DNA of 53,229 nucleotides, from contig CAYXVE010000037.1 in the NCBI GenBank assembly GCA_964468435.1, positions 1 to 53,229 on the forward strand. The letters run 5' to 3'. The notes beneath the pieces were generated by a model. That model saw only the letters and a list, made by a program, of their open reading frames with translations, had not been told where the DNA came from and ran no database searches. The stretch is from JBCCTX01 sp964468435. Lineage in GTDB: Bacteria > Bacteroidota > Bacteroidia > J057. Position 1 is the first letter of the stretch; each line of letters begins with the position of its first letter. Positions 45,463 through 53,229 of the stretch are shown in pieces. A program made the translations under genes and the position numbers.

Positions 45463-45790
45463 TGAATTAATTTTATATTATGTCCTATTAAGAACCAATA
45501 GTAAAACATGGATAGATAGTATTTGTTCCCGATAGGATTTTTTTTTACACTGCCAAAGTTCTGCCGGGTGTAAGTAAAGTTCCATTTTTGTATGTAACCT
45601 TTTTCAAACTTATACATGTTGAATCTTTTCTAAGATTTACTAAAATGGCATGCAAGGTTTTTCTTGTTTTAAAAAAAAATATATGAGTGGGTGTACAAAT
45701 TAAAGCAGGATCTTTTGCTTTCTAATCGTTGAAGTTTAACACAAGGTTTATTTTTAAATTCAAATTTTGATCTATCAAATAGACTAAACA
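45463..45790. other. Divergent intergenic region, about 330 nt
   Basis: Separates the fasciclin gene and murF-alr, which leave in opposite directions. It is AT-rich with several T and A tracts (for example 45538-45546 and 45670-45680) and must hold both promoters. I could not fit a full TTTG/TAnnTTTG pair. No gene or RNA structure was seen. Confidence 0.4.
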
Positions 45791-48250
45791 TTGCTGGGTA
45801 TATCCTATACTATCAACGAGATTGCAGCGTATTCACTGGCCAGAGACTTACATCAGGGAGATATACATCAAAATGCGCTTCACTATGTATCTTTTGATAC
45901 CAGAACTATACAGTACGGCCCCAAAACAATCTTTGTAGCACTTGCTACTGAAAACAGAGATGGGCATGATTTTATTCATGATGCGCTACAAAAAGGGGTA
46001 AAAAATTTCATTGTCGATCGCCCTATCCACTATCCAGGTATTAATTATGTGCTTGTACCCAATACATTGGATGCCTTACAACTCTGGGCACTGAATCACC
46101 GCAGCCGTATTCGCTATCCTATTGTAGGTATTACAGGGAGCAACGGTAAAACCACTGTGAAAGAATGGCTATCTACCTTGCTGGAATGGGAATATGATCT
46201 CATGAAAAGTCCCCTGAGCTATAACAGCCAGATAGGAGTCCCCATTTCCCTGTTGAGATTGCGGCCAGATGCAGAATTGGGAATCATAGAGGCAGGTATT
46301 TCCCGTCCTGGTGAAATAGAGCTTCTGGCTCAGCTCATACAGCCACAAATGGGTATTTTGACACATATGGGTGATGCACATGCTTTTGGATTTGGTAGCC
46401 TTGTAGAAAAACTTGAAGAGAAATGTAAGCTCTTTGAAAATGCAGATATTCTACTGGCTGGATCTGGTCAATCCTGGGTGAAAGGATACCTTGATCATTA
46501 CTTTACCAATGTAAAATATGTGGGAACCAGGGAAGATGATCTAATCCGGATGATTCGATCAGACTTCCAACATAGTGGCTGTAAGATTGTATTGAATGAA
46601 TCAAATAACAATCACGAACTCACCCTGAACATCAGTGATCAGGCTTCTCAGGAAAATGCTCTACTGGCAATACTGGCTGCAAGAACCCTAGGGGTATCCT
46701 GGGATTCTATCAGGCAACATGCAACAGGCGTTTTCCCTATCAGCATGCGTACAGAGCTCATCACTGATAATCCAGAAATTACCCTGATCAATGATAGTTA
46801 TAACTCCGATATTGAATCTATACAAAATAGTTTTCAGCTTCTGAATAACATTTCTGTACAACCGGGAAGGAAAGTCATCTTGACGGACATGCTACACCAA
46901 GGGACAAAATCATTTGAAAAACACAGAGAAGTTTACCAGATGGCTTCTAGATTGTTTGGACAACATAACGTATACACAATCGGACCAACCTTTAAAAGAG
47001 TCTCCGGTTTTCAGAACTATCCCAATCCAGCGTCCCTTATCCAAGGTGTGAGTTATCAACAATTTACCCAACATACAGTATTACTCAAAGGCGCGAGAGC
47101 CTTTGGACTTGAACAACTTATACCTTTTTTCAATCACAAGCGAAACGCCACTTACCTGGAGATCGATCTCAATAAACTCGTTAGCAATTACAGGGTTTTG
47201 AAATCCTATGTAGCGGAAGGCACTAAAACCATGTGTGTTGTAAAGGCTTCATCTTATGGTAGTGGGACCTGGGAAATTGCCAGAGAGCTTGAAAATGAAG
47301 GAGTTACCTATCTAGCAATTGCTTACACTTCTGAAGGTGTAGACCTGAGAAATGCCCGGATACAGCTCCCTATCATGGTCATGAACCCCGATATTGATAG
47401 CATTTCCGCGCTTATACAATACGACCTCGAACCCGAAGTAGCCAATATGGCGTTTCTTAGGAGATATCTTCAACAGGCACGTCTGGCAGATCTACCTTCT
47501 TATAAAGTACACCTCAAATTGGAAACTGGCATGGGAAGGTTGGGATTTGTAGCAGAAGAACTGCCCAGCTTGTGTAGCTTCCTGGCCAGCGATCCTCACT
47601 TTAAAGTAATCTCCGCAATGTCTCACTTTGCAGCAGCAGATGATCCTAAATCAGATGATTTCACCCACCAACAGGTACAATCTTTCTTATCTATGTATGC
47701 ATATCTACAAAGGGAGCTGGGGATATCTCCCTTCAGACATGTCCTAAATTCCAAAGGAATCTTGAGATTTCCCCAATATGCATTTGAAATGGTTCGTATG
47801 GGCGCAGGGTTATACGGGATTAATACTACAGGCACTGAGGCTCCTTTGGAAGAAATAGGCAGTCTGCTAAGTACCATCTCACAGATTCGTACTTACCCCC
47901 CTCAAACCAGTATCGGATATGGCAGATCTCAATATACAGATCAGCCTACACGTATAGCAACTGTTGCATTAGGATATGCCGATGGTGTTCCCCGCAACCT
48001 GAGTAATGGCAAGTATTGTTTTATAGTGAGAGGAAAAAAAGCTCCCATATTTGGGAAAGTGTGTATGGATATGACTATGATCGATATCACAGACATACCT
48101 GAAGCAGAAACAGGAGATGAAGTGCTCGTATTTGGATCACAAGACCAGGCAAAACACTCTGTAGAGGAGATGGCTCAAAAGGCTCAAACTATCCCTTACG
48201 AAATTCTGGTTAGAATAGGATCCCGCGTAAGAAGAATCTATACCAAATAA
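45791..48250 (+). CDS. murF: MurF - alanine racemase fusion protein
   Basis: An 819-residue bifunctional enzyme typical of Bacteroidota. It starts at TTG 45791, since no ATG lies near the conserved SYTINEIAAY start. Residues 1 to about 455 are MurF, which adds D-Ala-D-Ala to UDP-MurNAc-tripeptide: P-loop GITGSNGKTTVKEW (113-126, K120), LGIIEAGISRPGEI and LINDSYNSDIESI. Residues about 460-819 are a PLP-dependent alanine racemase: VVKASSYGSGTWEIA with K485, NSKGILRFP, VRMGAGLYGI, TSIGYGRSQYTDQP with the catalytic Tyr, and CMDMTMIDITDIP. In the usual racemase motif KANAYGHG the His is replaced by Ser here, as in other fused members. A small lipoprotein gene follows after 10 nt. Confidence 0.93.
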   Translation: MLGISYTINEIAAYSLARDLHQGDIHQNALHYVSFDTRTIQYGPKTIFVALATENRDGHDFIHDALQKGVKNFIVDRPIHYPGINYVLVPNTLDALQLWALNHRSRIRYPIVGITGSNGKTTVKEWLSTLLEWEYDLMKSPLSYNSQIGVPISLLRLRPDAELGIIEAGISRPGEIELLAQLIQPQMGILTHMGDAHAFGFGSLVEKLEEKCKLFENADILLAGSGQSWVKGYLDHYFTNVKYVGTREDDLIRMIRSDFQHSGCKIVLNESNNNHELTLNISDQASQENALLAILAARTLGVSWDSIRQHATGVFPISMRTELITDNPEITLINDSYNSDIESIQNSFQLLNNISVQPGRKVILTDMLHQGTKSFEKHREVYQMASRLFGQHNVYTIGPTFKRVSGFQNYPNPASLIQGVSYQQFTQHTVLLKGARAFGLEQLIPFFNHKRNATYLEIDLNKLVSNYRVLKSYVAEGTKTMCVVKASSYGSGTWEIARELENEGVTYLAIAYTSEGVDLRNARIQLPIMVMNPDIDSISALIQYDLEPEVANMAFLRRYLQQARLADLPSYKVHLKLETGMGRLGFVAEELPSLCSFLASDPHFKVISAMSHFAAADDPKSDDFTHQQVQSFLSMYAYLQRELGISPFRHVLNSKGILRFPQYAFEMVRMGAGLYGINTTGTEAPLEEIGSLLSTISQIRTYPPQTSIGYGRSQYTDQPTRIATVALGYADGVPRNLSNGKYCFIVRGKKAPIFGKVCMDMTMIDITDIPEAETGDEVLVFGSQDQAKHSVEEMAQKAQTIPYEILVRIGSRVRRIYTK

Positions 48251-48260
48251 GCAAAAACAC

Positions 48261-48680
48261 ATGTTTACTAAATTTCATCTCAGACATTTGTTCACAGTAA
48301 TTATCGTTCTATACAGTATGGTATCCTGCCAGACGACACAACAAATGAAAAAGCCAACCAACCCACCATTTGAAAGCCCAATCAAGCAGTTTGTTGAAAA
48401 AAAGCTTGGGACAGATGTCAAGTATCTGTTTAATGATGACAGCACATTTATGGCTTGCTATACTTCAGCCCAGTATGATCCTTCTAGACCCTTTCCGCTA
48501 GTACATTACATACTGCTTGATACCTCTTCTCGGGAAGTACTCATGGAAGATAAAACAGAAGGGCTACGTCTTGAATGGTTGAACAAATACCAATTACAAA
48601 TCTGGCAACCTTCCAGAATAGCGGATGGAAACCATACCGACATTTACGATGTCAGATATCAAACTTTCATCCGCGAGTAA
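48261..48680 (+). CDS. Small lipoprotein of unknown function
   Basis: A 139-residue protein with a lipobox MVSC (Cys23) and a short compact domain: PIKQFVEKKLGTDVKYLFND, FMACYTSAQYDP and VHYILLDTSSREVLMEDKTE. I do not recognise a family. It begins 10 nt after the murF-alr stop codon, so the two share a transcript, and it ends 54 nt before the sortilin-like gene. Location is a membrane, probably outer. Confidence 0.7.
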   Translation: MFTKFHLRHLFTVIIVLYSMVSCQTTQQMKKPTNPPFESPIKQFVEKKLGTDVKYLFNDDSTFMACYTSAQYDPSRPFPLVHYILLDTSSREVLMEDKTEGLRLEWLNKYQLQIWQPSRIADGNHTDIYDVRYQTFIRE

Positions 48681-48734
48681 GAGTTGGTATAAAACAGACT
48701 GTATTTCCCAAAAATATTTCCTTAAATATATTCC

Positions 48735-51700
48735 ATGAATATAATAAAACCAATTTCAATAGTTTTCCTTTTTCTTCTTACCGGACTCACCTTATTTAAT
48801 CACTTCCATTCCATAAAGGTAGAGCGTGATCAACAAAAATCGCTTCCAGCATGGATTCATAAGAATTTTGTCAATCATCCTTTGAAAATGGATAAATATG
48901 ACGCTCCTGAGATGTATGCCAGACTCTACAATCGCATCAAAACCGGCTATCATGAGTCAGAGCCTAATTATGGTTTAAATTATAAGATGAATGCACTGGA
49001 ACGAGCTATCAGACGGGGCACTGCTTCCATCAGGAGCAGATCTATCACTTTCAAGGAACGCGGTCCTTCCAATGTCCCTGGTAGAACGCGGGCAGTACTA
49101 GCTGATCCGCAAGATCCTGACAATATCTGGTATGCTGCATCTGTGGGAGGAGGAATATGGAAAACCAACAATGCAGGTGGATCCTGGCGTCACCTCACCC
49201 CCAATATTCCCAATCTGTGGGTAAACGCTCTGGCAATGGCTCCCTCCAATCCCAATATTATGTATGCCGGCACTGGTGAGCAAGGGTTTACTGTACAGGT
49301 GGCTAATGGGGATGGAATGTATAAATCCATTGACCGGGGTGAGACCTGGGAACAACTTCCCAACACCGTCAATAATCCCATCTTTCAGACTATAACCCGT
49401 ATTATTGTACATCCGGAAAATGAAAACATTGTGCTAGCAAGTGCGCGTAGTGATGTAAACTTTCGGGGGGATACAGCTTCCTTTTTCAGTTCGGGCATCT
49501 TCAAAAGTGTTGATGGAGGCAGCAACTGGACACTGGTATATGAAGTGAATAATTCTGTTCAGCAGCTGTTACCCAATCCCAACAATTTCAATGAGATATA
49601 TGCAACCATACTCAACCAGGGCGTGATCAAATCCACTGATATGGGAGAACGTTGGGAACCTGCTACCAAAGGGCTTCCCAGAAATGAAGGGAGGACTGAG
49701 ATTACCATATCTACCCAAGATCCTCAAATCCTGTATGCATGCGTCAGTACCTTTAGAGAGTCGCTTACCTTCAATCGCTTTGTCAATGGAGACGTGTACT
49801 ATACAGAAAATGGTGGAAAGCAGTGGAGTCTTTTACTCCCGGAAAATAATGGCCCGGACTATAGCCTACTCAACGGACAAGGAAACTATAACAATACCAT
49901 TCTTGTACATCCTTTCGATGACTCTACCATCTATCTGGGAGGCGTAGATATGTGGAAAATCCGCCTTTCTACTCAGCCTGACTCCATCATAGATACTGTA
50001 ATATTTGAACCAAATGGTACTGAGCGATTTATCGACATCGGTCGGAGCGTTCTGCGAGGAGATCCTTTCGACACATTGGGTATAAATTCTCTCAATTCTG
50101 TTGAAATACGATTTGGGCCGGGAGTATCTCAATTTGCCCATCGCTATACCGATCCACTGGGAGGCGTGTTTCCTCCTACTTCCAGTACTGAATATCGCGA
50201 TTTTGTGAGAGTGCCATTTCAGATATGGAATATTGAAAACAACCGTCAGCTACATGTGTCATTCCTGGATGTGAATAATGACAGCAGTTATACGGTGGGA
50301 ACCAATATTTTCAATACCGATATCATTTTTATTAATCATGACAGATACGAGGCCCTACCCAACCGGGTATTATCACAAACAGATGGATTACTGGCAAATA
50401 CTTTATACGCATTTTTCCCTTCTCTTCCCCCTTCCAAAAACTGGAATCCTAATAATCTACCCGAATCCAAGATTCGTATTGCTGTAGAACCTTACCGGAT
50501 CAAAAAACGGACTACCCAAGTCATGGTAGACAGTCGTAGTCAGGTTCAGGGAGATAACCGCAATAGAAACCGATGGAATGTAGTAGAGAATACGGGCGTT
50601 CACCCAGATCAGCATGCCTTTGATGTCATTTTGGGTCCTGGGGCGACTGAATTCAGTATCCTCGTGGGGAATGATGGAGGAATATATATTTCCGAACCAG
50701 ATGCTGATCCCGGTGTGGAAGAGGGATCATGGAAAATGGTGGGTAATACCTATAATACCACCCAGATATATGGAGCAGATAAACGACCCGGATTTGAACA
50801 GTATCTGGGAGGTGCTCAGGACAATGGTACCTGGATTTTCAGTGGAAGCCTTGCGGAAGATGCCGCTGCCGTCGCAGATGCCTCTACCCAGTATTTCAAC
50901 TTCATCGGCGGCGATGGCTTTGAGGTAGTCTGGCACAAAACCCGTCCCAATACCTTCATTGGAGGCTCACAGTTCAATGGTTTCCGGCGTGTTGTGGAGG
51001 ACGGTTCGGTGGAAACTTCAGTTGAGGGATTGGATGACCGGGGTAGTAGTGCACCTTTCGTATCCCGGCTGGCAAACACTGTCAGCGATCCTGACTTGTT
51101 ATTTACCATTGGACGTTCTGGTGTGTGGCGAAGTGAAAATTTTGGAGGATTCTGGTCATTGAGTGAAGTGCCTGGCAGGATCAGTCTGTCAGGAGTTCCA
51201 GATGTGGATGTTTCCAGATCAGATCCTCAAGTCGTATGGGCAGGATCGGGAATGGGTACTGGGGGAAGTATATTCGTCTCTACTGACGGAGGATTTTCAT
51301 TTATTACAACAGAGGAATATATGAATATAGGTCCACTGACCGGGATCTACACACATCCTCTGGAGGACAGTACGGTATTTGTAACCTTTGGTGTAGCTGA
51401 AAGGCCCAAACTGCTCAGATCTGCAGATCTGGGTCAGACCTGGGAGGATCTCTCGGGCTTTAGTGCTCCAAGTACCAGTACAGGATTCCCCGATGTGGCT
51501 ACCATCTCGATGGTGGTACTTCCACATGAACCCCAAACCATCTGGGCAGGAACTGAAATTGGGATTTTTGAGTCCCGAGACAATGGACAGACCTGGAATA
51601 TCATAGAAGAGTTTCCCAAAGCCATGATCTGGGACATGAAAATTGTGGAGGATGAAATTGTCATCTCGACCTATGGAAGAGGAATCTGGACCGCAACCAT

Positions 51701-52847
51701 ACCCGAATTGTTAACTGTTACTTACCCAGAGGTTACGCTGGCCCCACGCATACTGACATTTAGCAGCACCCTAGATACCAGCCCTCATCTACAGGCTACG
51801 CTGGAACTTCGTTCCGCGTATGATTCTACCCAGATCATTCTGAATGATGCGGTCGTAAAAATACTGAACAGCAATAATGATTCCATCCGCATACAGGAAA
51901 TCTTCGACCGCATACCCAACGACTCAGTGGATCTATACACGCTCCGGCTCATCTCTTATGAGTCGGGAAGGGCCTATCAGTCTGGGGTAAGGAGATTTGA
52001 CAAGCAGGATATCATTGCATTCGCACCAGCCAGGTCTTTCTATCAGACACGCTTTACTGAAGAAGAATACTTTTACCTACCTACCTCATTTGAAATCCGG
52101 GAAGAAGCAGGATTTTCGGGTATCGCCCTACACTCTGACCACCCCTATATCGAAGGAAGTCGTGCCACCGGGGATGTCATAGACTATATCGTAACATTGA
52201 CCGTGCCCATTGTAGTAGCTGAAAGCGATGCATTCCTGACTTACAAGGATGTAGCCATCATCGAGACAGGTGAGGAAGGCGCAAAATTTGGCGAGTCGCG
52301 CTTTTATGACTATGTAGTCGTGGAAGGTTCCCAGGATCTAGTCAATTGGAAACCCCTTGCACCTGGATATGATGCCCGTTTTGATTCGATCTGGCTAACG
52401 GTATATGAAAATGACAGTGTAGGAGATGAAAGTATGTTTGTGTCTCATACACTTGACTTGCTGGAAACTTTCCAGGCAGGAGATACGATTGCAATACGCT
52501 TTCGTCTATTTTCAGACCCTTTTGCTGCTGGCTGGGGATGGGTAATTGATGATCTATCGATCCAGACTACACCTGTAAGCACACAATCACCTTTTAGCGC
52601 AAATTTGGGTATTAGCGTATTTCCGAATCCTGTGTCAGATTATTTGCATGTGACGATATCCGGACATAAAACCCAGATTTCCTGGCAGATTCATAATTTA
52701 AATGGCCAGATAGTCAGACAAGGGCAGACGTTACCGGTTACACCCGAAAAAGTGATTATTCCTGTTGCATCGCTACCATCAGGGACTTATCTGATGAATG
52801 TAGATACAGGTAAGGATATAAGAGTGAGAAAGTTTGTGAAGAAATAG
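48735..52847 (+). CDS. Sortilin/VPS10-like BNR-repeat protein with T9SS sorting domain
   Basis: A 1370-residue secreted protein with N-terminal signal (about 1-24). Many BNR/Asp-box repeats are visible, as in sortilin and sialidase-like propellers: AASVGGGIWKTNNAGGSWRH, AGTGEQGFTVQVANGDGMYK, IFKSVDGGSNWTLVYEV, YYTENGGKQWSLL, RSENFGGFWSLSEV, FVSTDGGFSFITTEE and FESRDNGQTWNIIEE. A later region (about 1010-1280) looks like beta-sandwich domains with a metal or adhesion role. The last about 80 residues (VFPNPVSDYLHVTISG ... GTYLMNVDTGK ... RKFVKK) are a type A T9SS sorting domain, so the protein crosses the outer membrane by type IX secretion. Substrate unknown. It belongs to the murF-alr transcription unit by spacing. 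Confidence 0.9.
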   Translation: MNIIKPISIVFLFLLTGLTLFNHFHSIKVERDQQKSLPAWIHKNFVNHPLKMDKYDAPEMYARLYNRIKTGYHESEPNYGLNYKMNALERAIRRGTASIRSRSITFKERGPSNVPGRTRAVLADPQDPDNIWYAASVGGGIWKTNNAGGSWRHLTPNIPNLWVNALAMAPSNPNIMYAGTGEQGFTVQVANGDGMYKSIDRGETWEQLPNTVNNPIFQTITRIIVHPENENIVLASARSDVNFRGDTASFFSSGIFKSVDGGSNWTLVYEVNNSVQQLLPNPNNFNEIYATILNQGVIKSTDMGERWEPATKGLPRNEGRTEITISTQDPQILYACVSTFRESLTFNRFVNGDVYYTENGGKQWSLLLPENNGPDYSLLNGQGNYNNTILVHPFDDSTIYLGGVDMWKIRLSTQPDSIIDTVIFEPNGTERFIDIGRSVLRGDPFDTLGINSLNSVEIRFGPGVSQFAHRYTDPLGGVFPPTSSTEYRDFVRVPFQIWNIENNRQLHVSFLDVNNDSSYTVGTNIFNTDIIFINHDRYEALPNRVLSQTDGLLANTLYAFFPSLPPSKNWNPNNLPESKIRIAVEPYRIKKRTTQVMVDSRSQVQGDNRNRNRWNVVENTGVHPDQHAFDVILGPGATEFSILVGNDGGIYISEPDADPGVEEGSWKMVGNTYNTTQIYGADKRPGFEQYLGGAQDNGTWIFSGSLAEDAAAVADASTQYFNFIGGDGFEVVWHKTRPNTFIGGSQFNGFRRVVEDGSVETSVEGLDDRGSSAPFVSRLANTVSDPDLLFTIGRSGVWRSENFGGFWSLSEVPGRISLSGVPDVDVSRSDPQVVWAGSGMGTGGSIFVSTDGGFSFITTEEYMNIGPLTGIYTHPLEDSTVFVTFGVAERPKLLRSADLGQTWEDLSGFSAPSTSTGFPDVATISMVVLPHEPQTIWAGTEIGIFESRDNGQTWNIIEEFPKAMIWDMKIVEDEIVISTYGRGIWTATIPELLTVTYPEVTLAPRILTFSSTLDTSPHLQATLELRSAYDSTQIILNDAVVKILNSNNDSIRIQEIFDRIPNDSVDLYTLRLISYESGRAYQSGVRRFDKQDIIAFAPARSFYQTRFTEEEYFYLPTSFEIREEAGFSGIALHSDHPYIEGSRATGDVIDYIVTLTVPIVVAESDAFLTYKDVAIIETGEEGAKFGESRFYDYVVVEGSQDLVNWKPLAPGYDARFDSIWLTVYENDSVGDESMFVSHTLDLLETFQAGDTIAIRFRLFSDPFAAGWGWVIDDLSIQTTPVSTQSPFSANLGISVFPNPVSDYLHVTISGHKTQISWQIHNLNGQIVRQGQTLPVTPEKVIIPVASLPSGTYLMNVDTGKDIRVRKFVKK

Positions 52848-53026
52848 ATTTAGCCAGGCTTTACAGGTTTAGCAGGTTTTGTTAGGGTAAGTCTTGCCGT
52901 ATGGGCACCAAAGAAGTTCATACCAGGGAACCGGAACACACCTGAGGTATGCTTACAGAACAGGTATTGAGACTAGTGAATGATATTTTTTCCAACATAT
53001 GGGTAAAGATTATTTCATATATGAAC

Positions 53027-53229
53027 TTACTTTCCTAGCTCTGTATGTATTTGCTTGACCAATTCCAAAGATAGCCCACAGCCATCAGCAATATCCTGAT
53101 AAGATAGCCTTCCTTCCAGGAAGGGGGCAGATTGAAGTAAGTTCCGGGCAATCAAAAATTGTTCTTCCTCTTTTCCTTCTAGTTTCCCTTTATTATACAG
53201 GAAGTCAGTAGTTATGTCATATGTAATGG
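53027..53229 (-). CDS. Rpn-family recombination-promoting nuclease, C-terminal part (runs off right edge)
   Basis: The last about 67 codons before TAA at 53027-53029 read DFLYNKGKLEGKEEEQFLIA, RNLLQSAPFLEGRLSYQDIA and DGCGLSLELVKQIHTELGK. A KGKLEGKEE linker followed by RNLL...IA...GLSLE.V is the usual C-terminus of Rpn (PD-(D/E)XK) nucleases, once annotated as putative transposases. The catalytic domain is outside the window. The about 180 nt between the sortilin-like gene and this stop codon hold nothing I can identify. Confidence 0.68.
   Translation of the reverse strand, partial: ITYDITTDFLYNKGKLEGKEEEQFLIARNLLQSAPFLEGRLSYQDIADGCGLSLELVKQIHTELGK

Noticed and set aside
49098..49412. Antisense frames inside the sortilin-like gene, and similar frames in cusA and the helicase gene
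   Set aside because: They are shadows of strongly coding frames on the other strand, with no domain or start-site support.

Overview
The window looks like chromosome of a marine-type, gliding Bacteroidota (probably Cytophagia; inferred, not proven). The evidence is a T9SS-sorted 1370-residue protein, a MurF-alanine racemase fusion, a CusA fused to a TolC-like protein, many lipoproteins, almost no Shine-Dalgarno sequences, and one textbook Bacteroidetes promoter (TTTG-N20-TAnnTTTG) in front of guaB. No tRNA, rRNA or CRISPR array was found. A 100-N assembly gap lies at 15618-15717, between two exact copies of the same 55 bp.

Layout. 1-3.4 kb: a partial FkbM-like methyltransferase, a secreted sugar-dehydrogenase-like propeller, and an SDR-TetR pair with two matching operators. 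3.6-9.6 kb: a heavy-metal efflux operon (small His-rich exported protein, CusA-CusC fusion, CusB lipoprotein) behind an 18-bp palindrome. 9.7-15.6 kb: a small secreted protein, a stand-alone DUF4011/SF1 helicase/nuclease that looks like an anti-phage gene, a hairpin-rich non-coding stretch, a TolB/FlgO-like anchored protein, then the gap. 15.8-28.6 kb: a redoxin-cytochrome c-copper monooxygenase fusion, then amino-sugar and glycan genes: glycosylasparaginase, a CBM9-like lipoprotein, an SGNH/glycosidase gene broken by a stop codon and an IS5-like remnant, the nagB-symporter-nagA operon and a beta-propeller glycosidase-like lipoprotein.

28.7-33.6 kb is the most unusual part. A three-gene operon encodes an anchored helical protein, a three-TM protein ending in a LysM domain, and a cytosolic protein with an N-terminal Effector-Associated Domain 11-like module and an unknown C-terminal domain. 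An EamA transporter follows, and remnants of a nucleotidyltransferase (weak) and of a DUF4143 ATPase (clear) flank the block. I consider this operon the best candidate for an undescribed system.

33.6-53.2 kb is mostly core or common Bacteroidota content: quinoprotein dehydrogenase with heme c, L-type lectin, guaB and fumC (divergent), an outer-membrane propeller/barrel protein with a dead peptidase-MA domain, DUF2911, an ElaA-type acetyltransferase, a fasciclin protein, murF-alr, a small lipoprotein, the sortilin-like T9SS protein, and the C-terminal end of an Rpn-family nuclease at the right edge.

The clearest shared theme is amino-sugar use. Glycosylasparaginase would release GlcNAc from glycosylated asparagine, surface CBM/glycosidase proteins would supply sugars, and the symporter with NagA and NagB would take GlcNAc-6-P to fructose-6-P. 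The kinase for GlcNAc is not in the window.
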